Under the pieces are notes generated by a model. That model had not been told where the DNA came from. It was given only the letters and a program-made list of their open reading frames with translations, and did not search any database. 58,681 nucleotides of DNA, taken from contig WQZU01000004.1 in the NCBI GenBank assembly GCA_009780575.1, forward strand, positions 1 through 58,681. Reading direction: 5' to 3'. Position numbers and translations under genes: made by a program. Below are positions 33,701-41,942 of this stretch, piece by piece. Source of the DNA: Candidatus Methanomicula labiotermitis (lineage in GTDB: Archaea; Thermoplasmatota; Thermoplasmata; Methanomassiliicoccales; Methanomethylophilaceae). Positions within the stretch are counted from its first letter, which is position 1, and the number at the start of each line of letters is the position of its first letter.

Positions 33701-34698
33701 ATGGGCAGCGAGATCGTTCCGCACATCAATAAGATCATTATCATGGTCGAACAGGCGAAGCAGAATGCTTTGCAGAGCGTGAACGCAGAATTGATAAAAT
33801 TGTATTGGAACATAGGCGAATATCTCAGTGGCGAGACCTCGAAGTCATCGTGGGGCGACTCTTTCATCGATGAGACTGCGAAATATATCCAGGAGAACCA
33901 CCCGGACCTCAGAGGATTCACGCGCCGCGGGCTTTACCGTATGCGGCAATTCTATGAGACCTACAAAGGTAATGAATTTGTGTCATCACTGCTGACACAA
34001 TTAAGCTGGACCAATCATCTGCAAATATTATCGGGTACAAAAAGCATTGAAGAGAAAGAGTTCTACATGGGTCTTTGCGTACGCGAAAGATACTCAACAC
34101 GTGAATTGGAACGGCAGATCAGAAGCGGATATTATGAAAGATACATGCTTTCGCCGCAGAAGATCGTCCCAGTGGGGCACCACGACGGGAGTATAAGATT
34201 GATTGACAGGTATGTGTTGGAGTTCCTCAACCTTCCGGAGGGATATACGGAAAGCGACCTTAAACGTGCGATCGTCCGGAATCTGAAGGATTTTGTTCTG
34301 GAGATCGGAAAGGATTTCACATTCGTCGGAGAGGAATACAGAGTACAAGTGGGAAATTCAGATTTCTACGTTGACCTTTTGTTCTATCACCGCGCACTGT
34401 CCTGTCTCGTCGCATTCGAACTGAAGATAGACAAGTTCCGTCCGGAGTACCTCGGAAAGATGAATTTCTACTTGGAAGTTCTCGACCGTGAATACAAAAG
34501 ACCGAACGAAAATCCGAGCATTGGCGTAATCTTGTGTGCGAGCAAAGAGGATGGGTGGTCGAGTATGCCATGAGTCGCAATCTTTCGCCGACGATGATCA
34601 CCGAATATAAATTGAAGTTAATAGACAAAAAACTGTTAGAACAGAAATTGTCCGAGTTCAAAGAGCTGTTGTCGGTCGATGGCAACGCAGAGGAATGA
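33701..34698 (+). pseudogene. YhcG/DUF1016-type PDDEXK nuclease with a late frameshift
   Basis: The first 290 residues are a good DUF1016 protein: the N-terminal helical domain (LYWNIGEYLSGE, FTRRGLYRMRQFYE, LSWTNHLQILS) and a PDDEXK nuclease domain (DFYVDLLFYHRALSCLVAFELK with D and E-x-K). At about 34550-34557 the frame shifts by one base: CASKED continues into GWSSMP and stop, while the next frame carries VVEYAMSRNLSPTMITEY and ends at 34698. That tail is the normal family ending. The catalytic part is intact, so the truncated form might still work. A single sequencing error would also explain it. Confidence 0.75.
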
Positions 34699-34769
34699 CG
34701 TTCAGTACACACGAGGTAGATGAATTCCGTTATCAACTCGATTGTGTCGACGCTGTCGACACGATTCAT

Positions 34770-34999
34770 TCATCGTGTTTCAATCGGCCTCATATTGTAT
34801 TCCTCATCGTCAAAGAAGAATTTCATCCTGTCTCTGTGAACTCCAGAGACACGTCTTTCTTTACTTTCGGCTCCAGCATGTTCCGCCATATCCTCGACAG
34901 GAATGATCGATTCCGCATTCAGCTTCTCACGCAGTACCGATGCGCATGTTACGCATCGTATCCTCTATCGGCAAATATGCAGATATGGGATACATAAAC
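34770..34999 (-). pseudogene. Transposase C-terminal remnant (IS5/IS1182-like)
   Basis: On the minus strand one frame reads IFADRGYDA and stops; the next continues SVLREKLNAESIIPVED, then MKFFFDDEEYNMRPIETR and stop at 34770. The pattern ADRGYDA followed by a LRE-x-L segment is that of DDE transposases of the IS5/IS1182 type. The fragment is about 75 codons with one frameshift. No ends are visible. Confidence 0.6.
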
Positions 35000-35067
35000 G
35001 CGTAAATGTCACAAGCACCAAGCGAAGCGAATGAAAACGAATTAATCTGTGATGCTCATGACTGTGT

Positions 35068-35448
35068 GTGCATGAAGTATCAGTGATGTCCGATATCATA
35101 AAAGCGGTGCTGGATGAACTGTCGGAACACAGCGTTGCCGGTGTCGAAGAGGTTTCCATTCTGATAGGCGAACTTACAAACCTCGGAGAAGATCAGATGA
35201 CGTTTGCCTTCGAGGTCATGACAAAGGATACGATATTATCCGGTTCAGCGCTCAGGATAGAATATGAGGCCGTTCGCCTCAAATGCAGAACATGTGATTT
35301 CGACGGGCCGGCGAAGATATTGAAGAATGACGGTTATGACCACACGATCCCGTTGCTGTCATGCCCGGAATGCGGCGGACATGTGAATGTGACAAAAGGC
35401 ATGGAATGCTGTGTGAGATCAATAAAGGTGAGGAGCATCGATGTTTAA
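35068..35448 (+). CDS. hypA: HypA nickel-insertion protein
   Basis: This 126-residue protein starts with GTG as MHEVSVMSDIIKAV, where Met1-His2 forms the nickel site. The C-terminal zinc domain has C-x2-C (CRTCDF) and C-x2-C (CPECGG). HypA hands nickel to hydrogenase or other nickel enzymes, usually together with the GTPase HypB. It overlaps hypD by 8 nt. No hypB lies nearby. Confidence 0.93.
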   Translation: MHEVSVMSDIIKAVLDELSEHSVAGVEEVSILIGELTNLGEDQMTFAFEVMTKDTILSGSALRIEYEAVRLKCRTCDFDGPAKILKNDGYDHTIPLLSCPECGGHVNVTKGMECCVRSIKVRSIDV

Positions 35449-36517
35449 GTTCAGAGACGGCGGCACCGCGGAAAGGATATTGAAAGATATCAAAGCGCTG
35501 AATGTGGACTGCAGACTTATGCACGTTTGCGGAACACATCAGGACACCATGGTGCGGTTCGGACTTGAAGAACTTCTGATCGAAGCCGGAGTGGAGATAC
35601 GGCAGGGGCCGGGATGTCCCGTCTGCGTAACCACCGGCGCGGAGATCGCCGCCGGAATAACGTTAGCGGGATCGGGAAAAACAGTCTGTGTGTTCGGAGA
35701 CATGATGAATGTTCCGACGGCCGCCGGAACACTGAACGATGCGAAAGCGGACGGTGCGGATGTCCGTATAGTGTATTCGATCGAAGACGCTGTAAGAATG
35801 GCGTCGTCAACCGATAAGGACGTAGTATTCATGGCAGTCGGTTTCGAAACAACGGCACCGACGACCGCGGTGCCTCTGAACAAGGATGTACCAAAAAATT
35901 TCAGCGTCTACAGCTGCCACAGGATCGTTCCTCACGCACTTGAAGCGATATTCAGCATGGGCGAGGTAAAAGTGAACGGATTCATACAGCCCGGGCATGT
36001 TTCTGTTATAACCGGATTGAACATATTCGAACCGTTCTCCTCCAAGTACAGAATGCCTCAGGTGGTCGCGGGCTTCGAACCGCTGGACCTTCTCATGGCG
36101 TCATATATGCTCGCAAAACAGATCAAGGAAGGAAGGGCGGAAGTGGAGAACGAATATTCGCGTCTTGTGAAAAAGGAAGGCAACCTGAAAGCACAGGAAT
36201 TGATAGCTAAAACATTCAGAGAAGCAGATAAGGCATGGAGAGGTTTTCCGGTGATTAAGAAAAGTGCTCTCGTCCTTAAAGAACGGTATGAAGCGCATGA
36301 TGCGTCAAAGGTCCATGAGGATATTCTTGCCAATGCGCATTATGCGGATGACGAACCGAAGGGATGCAGATGCGGCGAGGTCCTGAGAGGCGTTATACGA
36401 TCAGAGGAATGTCCGATGTTCAGAAAAGCGTGCGATCCCAGTAAGCCCATGGGGCCGTGCATGGTCTCCCACGAAGGAAGCTGCAACATAGCTTTCCGTT
36501 TCTCTGCCCGCAGATGA
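35441..36517 (+). CDS. hypD: HypD hydrogenase maturation protein
   Basis: HypD is the iron-sulfur scaffold on which, with HypC, the Fe(CN)2CO unit of [NiFe]-hydrogenase is assembled. The 358-residue protein has the family segments MHVCGTHQDTMVRFGL, GPGCPVCVTT, FGDMMNVP, GFETTAPTTA and the Cys-rich C-terminal region (KGCRCGEVLRGV, CPMFRKACDP) holding the [4Fe-4S] cluster. Its presence implies the organism makes a [NiFe]-hydrogenase, although none is in the window. hypC, hypE and hypF are not adjacent. Confidence 0.95.
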   Translation: MFKFRDGGTAERILKDIKALNVDCRLMHVCGTHQDTMVRFGLEELLIEAGVEIRQGPGCPVCVTTGAEIAAGITLAGSGKTVCVFGDMMNVPTAAGTLNDAKADGADVRIVYSIEDAVRMASSTDKDVVFMAVGFETTAPTTAVPLNKDVPKNFSVYSCHRIVPHALEAIFSMGEVKVNGFIQPGHVSVITGLNIFEPFSSKYRMPQVVAGFEPLDLLMASYMLAKQIKEGRAEVENEYSRLVKKEGNLKAQELIAKTFREADKAWRGFPVIKKSALVLKERYEAHDASKVHEDILANAHYADDEPKGCRCGEVLRGVIRSEECPMFRKACDPSKPMGPCMVSHEGSCNIAFRFSARR

Positions 36518-36596
36518 ATAAAATTATAAAATATTCCGTCTGAGTCCGTGAAACCGCGTCTACGGCTCGTTGAACCGATATATTTCCGCCGACGGA

Positions 36597-36859
36597 TCAG
36601 TCATAGATGTTTTTTCTGGACCCTATGTCTATCACTATGATGATCAGTTCTTTGTCTTTGATCTCTGCAATAACTCTGTATTCGCCTATACGATATCTCC
36701 ATGTTCCTGCATATTTTCCGCGTAACGCCCGACGCTTCTCGGATCTTCGCATCCCGCAAGATTCTTCTCTATCCAGGCCGTTATCCTAAGAGATACTGCG
36801 GAATCCATCTTTTCAAGGTATTTTTGCACGGATCTATTGTATATCACGTTATAACTCAT
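36597..36859 (-). pseudogene. relE: RelE/ParE-type toxin, frameshifted
   Basis: The frame starts MSYNVIYNRSVQKYLEKMDS at the ATG overlapping the antitoxin stop (ATGA). It continues through ITAWIEKNLAGCEDPRSVG and then stops after 57 residues. In the neighbouring frame the family ending follows directly: LRGKYAGTWRYRIG, EYRVIAEIKDKELIIIVID and GSRKNIYD. The shift is one base, near 36725, just before the catalytic Arg/Tyr region. Truncation would abolish mRNA cleavage unless the shift is a sequencing error or is bypassed. Confidence 0.8.
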
Positions 36860-37074
36860 TTGAAGCCGAGCCCCTTCATCAGTTCCTCGTGAGTTACCGT
36901 CTCCGGATTCTTATAGAAATCTTCGAACGCCTTGTCTGCAGCCTTAGCGTCGAGTTCGTCCTCTATCCGCTCCATGATGTCCTCTATAAGGTCTGCGATC
37001 GTCATGCCTTTCGTTTCGGCATACATAAGCATGAGCTTCATCTGTTCATCCGTCGGGTTCAAAGATATGGTCAT
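36856..37074 (-). CDS. relB: RelB-like antitoxin (ribbon-helix-helix type)
   Basis: This 72-residue protein starts MTISLNPTDEQMKLMLMYAE, followed by KGMTIADLIEDIMERIEDEL, the DNA-binding ribbon-helix-helix layout, and a C-terminal toxin-binding segment. It is intact and couples to the frameshifted relE by ATGA. It would normally repress its own operon. An AT-rich stretch with AAATAGTGTAACCGAATAAT lies upstream, but no clear TATA box can be fixed. Confidence 0.8.
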   Translation of the reverse strand: MTISLNPTDEQMKLMLMYAETKGMTIADLIEDIMERIEDELDAKAADKAFEDFYKNPETVTHEELMKGLGFK

Positions 37075-37364
37075 TTTATCACTTATCCTTATGAGCTGTC
37101 ACACCTGTTTCTTCAAGCGTAAAATAGTGTAACCGAATAATAAAGCTAACGATGTCTGCCGATCCGATAATGTTACCAAATTAAAGGCGGAAGTTCGTCA
37201 CTGTCCCGTCGGCGTTGCCATTCTCTTCCTCTGTTGCCGCCGTTACTCGGTGAGATTGGAAAAGAACACGTAGCGACCGAACGACAGCCGGAATCGCATA
37301 TTTCTGCAACCGCACAAGTTGTATGCCGCAGATCGGTTCAAACGGCCGCGGCTGCAGATTCGAT
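37075..37364. other. Intergenic stretch between relB and the AlkD gene
   Basis: I find no gene, tRNA or strong hairpin. It serves as promoter space for relB on its left side and carries the 3' end of the AlkD gene on its right. Confidence 0.4.
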
Positions 37365-38057
37365 CTATTTGCGGCGCATCTTCCTGATCTCGTCTTTCAG
37401 ATTTTCACCGACTCTGAAGGAATCGGTTATTTTGCTTAATGCTTTGCCGAATGTGAAATCGTCAAGCGTATTGTCTTTCAGATATGTCATCGTCTTCTCC
37501 GGAAAATTTATGAAACAATAGGAAAGACACCAGGCAACCGCCATTTTTACGTAGTATCCGGGATGCCTTATCTTTTCCATGTGTTCGATCACCATGTCAA
37601 CATATTCTTCATCCATGAAATACGCGAGCATCATGACTACCGCGAACCTTATCTGAAACTCCTCTCCGGTGCCGATGAACGGCATTATCATATTCCAGAC
37701 GGCGTCCTTGTTCTTTTTTGTGATTTTCAGCGATGAGCAGAATGAATCGCATATTCCCCAGTTGTCTATCTTCGGAACGAATTCATTTATCTTCGCGAAT
37801 CTTTCATCGAGGTCCATCTTCGCTTCGGCGATGATCATCCCCCGTAATATCATATCTTCGGAATATTCGTCGCGAACCGCGTCAAGATATGATCTCCAGT
37901 CGCCTTTGCATATCTCTTTAGCAAACTGCCTTATTACAGGCATCCTTATGCCCGCCACCGCGTAACATTTCGGTACGATCGTCGTCTCGCTGAATTTTTT
38001 GTATTCGGAGTCAATGTTCTCAAGGAATCTTTTCCTTATGATGTTCGCGGAATTCAC
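37365..38057 (-). CDS. DNA alkylation repair protein (AlkD/HEAT-repeat glycosylase)
   Basis: This HEAT-like helical-repeat protein of 230 residues has the family features RMPVIRQFAKEI, DNWGICDSFC, FAVVMMLAYFMD and VKMAVAWCLSYCF. AlkD-type enzymes excise alkylated purines without base flipping. The start is GTG at 38057 (VNSANIIRKRF), which overlaps the stop of ogt as GTGA. Pairing with ogt makes this an alkylation-repair operon. Confidence 0.85.
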   Translation of the reverse strand: MNSANIIRKRFLENIDSEYKKFSETTIVPKCYAVAGIRMPVIRQFAKEICKGDWRSYLDAVRDEYSEDMILRGMIIAEAKMDLDERFAKINEFVPKIDNWGICDSFCSSLKITKKNKDAVWNMIMPFIGTGEEFQIRFAVVMMLAYFMDEEYVDMVIEHMEKIRHPGYYVKMAVAWCLSYCFINFPEKTMTYLKDNTLDDFTFGKALSKITDSFRVGENLKDEIRKMRRK

Positions 38058-38506
38058 GATTCCAGCTCCAGAAGATATTCCTTGAACGGGATGCCGCCGG
38101 CGTATCCTCTCATCTTCCCGTCGGATCCGATCACTCTGTGGCACGGTATCACCAAAGAGACGGGATTCTTTCCGATGGCGGTCGCCACCGCTCGTATCGC
38201 TTTCGGATTCCCTGCGGATTCGGCGATGTCCTTGTATGTTCTCGTTTCACCGTACGGTATTTTCATCAGTGCGCTGCAGACATTCTTCTGAAGTTCGCTT
38301 CCGCCGACCTCGAACGGAATGGTGAAATGTTTTCTTTCACGGTTGAAATATTCGTTCAGCTGTTCTATTACATTTTCAATGAGCGGAGTGATCCTTTCCC
38401 GAGTGAATGTTTTCTCGAAGCCTATGTAAGTTACCGTTTCGCCGAATCCGCATATGTATAATGTTCCCGCGGGCGTCCCGTACGATGCGTATGAAGCCTC
38501 TGTCAT
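38054..38506 (-). CDS. ogt: O6-methylguanine-DNA methyltransferase
   Basis: This 150-residue protein has the active-site motif VIPCHRVIGSDGKMRGYAGG with the acceptor Cys and the downstream Gly loop, and the DNA-binding helix YKDIAESAGNPKAIRAVATA with the Arg finger. It removes alkyl groups from O6-guanine by a suicide reaction. It is the first gene of the ogt-alkD pair. Confidence 0.95.
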   Translation of the reverse strand: MTEASYASYGTPAGTLYICGFGETVTYIGFEKTFTRERITPLIENVIEQLNEYFNRERKHFTIPFEVGGSELQKNVCSALMKIPYGETRTYKDIAESAGNPKAIRAVATAIGKNPVSLVIPCHRVIGSDGKMRGYAGGIPFKEYLLELES

Positions 38507-38568
38507 ATCTCGTCGTAATACATGCGCACGTATATTGTCATCGCCGTCAATATCAAAGATGTTTGAGA

Positions 38569-40545
38569 TCAGAGATATTTGAAACCGACGATGTATTCCA
38601 TCGGGTCGCCGGTCGCCCTCGCCGATATTTTTATAACGTTTTCGATGTCTTCAACGTCTTTAGGATCCACGTTATCCGTTTCCGTATGAACGTGTATATC
38701 CGTACCGCCTTGTTTCTTTATCCTCTCGACGGCGTCCGATGATGTTATCTCTTTAGCATGCGCAACAGCGTCGTCGAAATGCATATCTATCAACGCACGG
38801 CTGAAGGAACTCCTTATCTCGTACCCGCCGTCCTTTGAAGGGAAGATCATTGCGGTTGACGTTTCAGATATTTTGCTCCTCACGGTGCCGACCGCATTCC
38901 CTATGTCATGATTTTCCGGGATTATGATATTCGTGTTCAGTCTTGTCCTCAATGATGACAGATATGCGGCCGCGGGGCCTCCGAGACCGATTATCGGTAT
39001 GTTCAGGCTCAGATTCGTGTCGATCATCCCGAAACGGTTCTTTCCTACGGACGCGTCTATCAGTCTTTTCATGTTTTCATCGGATTCTGCGCTTCCCGTT
39101 TCGTCCGCGATCACTTTTTCAAGTATGGCTCGACCGGAGTTCACGACCGCCTGGTCCATTACTTTCAGGATGAATTGTTCGCCTGTCATTTCGGCTTTCC
39201 TTGAAAAGACGTCCAGACCGATCCCGGAAGCCTCTTTATCACCGGTTTTGAATCTTCCGGTAATGACCATCAGATCGGTTGGCGTCAGCGAGGTGTATAT
39301 TACGCTGCCTGCGGCCATCAGTGAATCAATGATCGACGGCAGCGTATGCATGACCGGAAATTCAGCGGATATGTCGGATATCACGCAGGGAGCGTTCTTC
39401 TCTATGAAATTCAGTACCTTCGTTTCCGACTGTGTCAAAGCACGCGTTTTGCTTTTGTGAGGTATCAGATATGTGGCGTTGTCATCCTTTATCATCTTTT
39501 CTTTGAGTGACGGATACTCTGCGGATGACGTTGCCAGCGGCACCGATCTTTTCGGTCCGAGAGTAACATTTCCTTCCGGATCCATATCAATATGCGAATC
39601 GCCTCCCAATGCGACCGTGTATGCGTCCATTGTCCTGACGTGTGTTTTTTTACCTATTACCGTTACACCGTGCTTACTTACCGGAGGCATCCCATTCTTA
39701 ACGCACGCCACATCCGTTGATGTGGATCCGATGTCAACGACAACTCCCTCGCTGCAACCGGAAAGTGCGAGACCTCCCACTATCGATGCTGCAGGACCGG
39801 ACATTATGGTCTCCACCGGCCTAAGCCGGGCGGTTTCAATCCTCATCATCGTTCCGTCGCCTTTCATCATCATCACGTGCGCGCTGATATCATACCGTGA
39901 AAGAAGGGAAAGAACGCCGGTGATGAAATCGTTGATCACCGGCAGCAGCATTCCGTTCAGTATCGCGGTGTTCGTCCTTTCGTGCATTCCGATGTCTTTG
40001 GACAGTTCATAAGAAGCAATGACCGGAACGCTCACTTTATCGGCGAGCATCTGTTTAGCGCGTCTCTCGTGGCCGTCATTGAAACAGCTGAATCTTGCCG
40101 ATATTACGATGTTGTCTGCCGTATTTTCCAATTCCTTTGCCGCATTTATAAGCGCATTCTCATCCAGCCCTTCAATGGCCTCTCCGGTCACGTCGTGACC
40201 GCCGGCAACGAAAAAAGATTTTGACGGTTCCATGAGCATATCCTTCTCCGGATGCCAGCCTATTGTTATAAGGCCGACCTTTCCTCCTTTGCTCTCGAGG
40301 ATCGAATTCGTTGCCAGCGTTGTAGAAAGACCAACGAATTTTATATCCTTGGGATTGAACTTACGTTTAAGGATCAATCCGTTCATAGCGTCCTTCATTC
40401 CGATGATCATGTCATCGTGCGTTGTCTTGGATTTCATCTTCGATATTATTTCCTTGGTACGGACATCCATAACAACGGCATCCGTGTATGAACCGCCCGC
40501 ATCGATCCCCAACGCCAATGTCCTTTCTCCGCCGGGCCCTATCAT
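38569..40545 (-). CDS. Hydantoinase/oxoprolinase-family protein (HyuA-like)
   Basis: This 658-residue protein has an ASKHA-type ATPase core: phosphate-1 loop LGIDAGGSYTDAVVMD, the TTLATNSILE segment and the VVVDIGSTSTDVA phosphate-2 loop, with VALGGDSHI after it. The MSGPAASIVGG stretch is typical of the HyuA half of oxoprolinases. No HyuB partner is adjacent. Substrates in the family include hydantoins, 5-oxoproline and acetone; none can be assigned here. Its promoter TATA lies inside an inverted repeat shared with the divergent moxR gene. Confidence 0.85.
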   Translation of the reverse strand: MIGPGGERTLALGIDAGGSYTDAVVMDVRTKEIISKMKSKTTHDDMIIGMKDAMNGLILKRKFNPKDIKFVGLSTTLATNSILESKGGKVGLITIGWHPEKDMLMEPSKSFFVAGGHDVTGEAIEGLDENALINAAKELENTADNIVISARFSCFNDGHERRAKQMLADKVSVPVIASYELSKDIGMHERTNTAILNGMLLPVINDFITGVLSLLSRYDISAHVMMMKGDGTMMRIETARLRPVETIMSGPAASIVGGLALSGCSEGVVVDIGSTSTDVACVKNGMPPVSKHGVTVIGKKTHVRTMDAYTVALGGDSHIDMDPEGNVTLGPKRSVPLATSSAEYPSLKEKMIKDDNATYLIPHKSKTRALTQSETKVLNFIEKNAPCVISDISAEFPVMHTLPSIIDSLMAAGSVIYTSLTPTDLMVITGRFKTGDKEASGIGLDVFSRKAEMTGEQFILKVMDQAVVNSGRAILEKVIADETGSAESDENMKRLIDASVGKNRFGMIDTNLSLNIPIIGLGGPAAAYLSSLRTRLNTNIIIPENHDIGNAVGTVRSKISETSTAMIFPSKDGGYEIRSSFSRALIDMHFDDAVAHAKEITSSDAVERIKKQGGTDIHVHTETDNVDPKDVEDIENVIKISARATGDPMEYIVGFKYL

Positions 40546-40560
40546 ATGACACCATCGGTA

Positions 40561-40580
40561 TAAACCGTTATAATGGTTTA
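40561..40580. promoter_or_regulatory. Inverted repeat in the hyuA-moxR divergent promoter
   Basis: TAAACC-GTTATAAT-GGTTTA is a perfect 6-8-6 inverted repeat. Read on the minus strand its centre is ATTATAAC, about 25 nt before the hyuA-like ATG at 40545, so it coincides with that gene's TATA box. It is a good candidate for a repressor site. The moxR TATA (TTTTATATATT at 40597-40607) lies outside it. Confidence 0.5.
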
Positions 40581-40596
40581 AATGTCTGCGGTGCTA

Positions 40597-40607
40597 TTTT
40601 ATATATT
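40597..40607 (+). promoter_or_regulatory. TATA box of the moxR-like gene
   Basis: TTTTATATATT is centred 27 nt before the ATG at 40629, giving a transcript with almost no leader. Confidence 0.5.
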
Positions 40608-40628
40608 ACAAGCAATAAAGACGATACA

Positions 40629-41942
40629 ATGGGCACGAATGAAAAGATGAGTGCGGCTGTCAGAATTATTAGGAACGCGCATAAAGAAAAAACGGATGCG
40701 GTGTCTGCCGCGTTCCTTTCAATGATCTCCGGGAAAAGTATAGTATTCATAGGTCCGAACGGCGCAGGTAAGGATCTTATCATAAGGGATGTGTGTGCTG
40801 CCGCAGGAAAGAAGGATTTTGTTTATACGATTTCACCGTCCGCGAACAAAGATGAATTTATTTCGAAAGCTGATGAAAAAACGATCATCGTACTGGATGA
40901 TGTGTTCAAAGCTAACAGCACCGCTATGAACGGCATTGCGGAAATGATGAAAAGCGGAGAGACGGTATTCGGATCTTCATGGGATGTTCCGTCCGAAGAC
41001 GATGAAGCGTATTCGTTATACGATCGTTTTTTGTTCAGAATATTCATAGAACCGCTGCGTTCCGATGAGGCGTTCCTTTCATTCATTGACAGTGCGGAAG
41101 AAATGAAGATACCGTCCGCAACGGATCAAAAGGATGTGTCCTCTGTAAAAAAAGCTGCGGAAAGTATTCCGGTTGAAGATGATGTCCTCGCATCCATTCT
41201 TTCGCTGAGGGATGTTTTCAAAGACGCCGGTAAGTACATATCGGATGAAAGATGGAAGGATTCCCTGTATGCAATGAAGGTCGCGGCCGTCGCCGCAGGC
41301 GTGAAAAGCGTCGGGATATCGTTCATACCGCTGCTGCAGTATACGCTCTGGGATTGGCCGGAGGAGATAGACGATATACGGAAGGCAATATTCGCAGTAT
41401 GTATTCCCGGAGGCCTTGAGCTCAGCGGACTCTATGCGGAAGCGGATGAGCTGCTGAAACTTTCGGTTGAATCAAAAGGTGCGGTGGACGAGAACGCCGG
41501 TTTCCCGAGGATGATACATTGTTACGACTGCAACAGTTCATTCCCTACGCTGAAAAGGTTGAAAGAGCATAATATAAGCCGTCCTACGCACACGTATGCG
41601 GACCCGCATATAGCGAAAAGCGACTCACAGGATTATGTAAAGTACGCGTATGAAGAATTAGTAACCCTTCTTTCCTCGAAGTACGGCTGGGATCTGTTCA
41701 AGAAAAACGACGGAACTGAGAAAGAAATATTCTTGAATGAAGCGAAAACACTGAGAGAAAGAAAAAAACTGCTTGAGGAAAATTATGATAACGACCGTGT
41801 AAGGCTCATGAAAGAACTGGAGAATAATTTCTGGCTCACAGAACAGGACAGGAAGGATATGATCAATGCGTTCAACCTCAGGTCGGCGCAGCTTGCTGAG
41901 ATAGAAGGACTGACCGCAGACACAGAGTTCATTCTTCAATGA
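40629..41942 (+). CDS. MoxR/RavA-like AAA+ ATPase with unusual Walker A
   Basis: This 437-residue protein starts MGTNEKMSAAVRIIRNA. Walker A is GPNGAGKD at 42-49: the Lys is present but the usual Ser/Thr is Asp. Walker B is IIVLDDVFKANS (D90-D91), the RavA/MoxR form FLDEIFKANS with Glu replaced by Asp. A zinc-finger-like C-x2-C...H...H stretch lies near HCYDCNSSFPTLKRLKEHNISRPTH. The C-terminal region is coiled. The next gene, a VWA protein, overlaps by 4 nt, so this is a RavA/ViaA-type pair, which in bacteria acts as a chaperone-like system. Both altered ATPase residues make hydrolysis doubtful. Confidence 0.75.
   Translation: MGTNEKMSAAVRIIRNAHKEKTDAVSAAFLSMISGKSIVFIGPNGAGKDLIIRDVCAAAGKKDFVYTISPSANKDEFISKADEKTIIVLDDVFKANSTAMNGIAEMMKSGETVFGSSWDVPSEDDEAYSLYDRFLFRIFIEPLRSDEAFLSFIDSAEEMKIPSATDQKDVSSVKKAAESIPVEDDVLASILSLRDVFKDAGKYISDERWKDSLYAMKVAAVAAGVKSVGISFIPLLQYTLWDWPEEIDDIRKAIFAVCIPGGLELSGLYAEADELLKLSVESKGAVDENAGFPRMIHCYDCNSSFPTLKRLKEHNISRPTHTYADPHIAKSDSQDYVKYAYEELVTLLSSKYGWDLFKKNDGTEKEIFLNEAKTLRERKKLLEENYDNDRVRLMKELENNFWLTEQDRKDMINAFNLRSAQLAEIEGLTADTEFILQ

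Noticed and set aside
34695-34997. A 100-codon plus-strand frame after the YhcG gene
   Set aside because: The opposite strand carries a clear transposase remnant, so this frame is its shadow.
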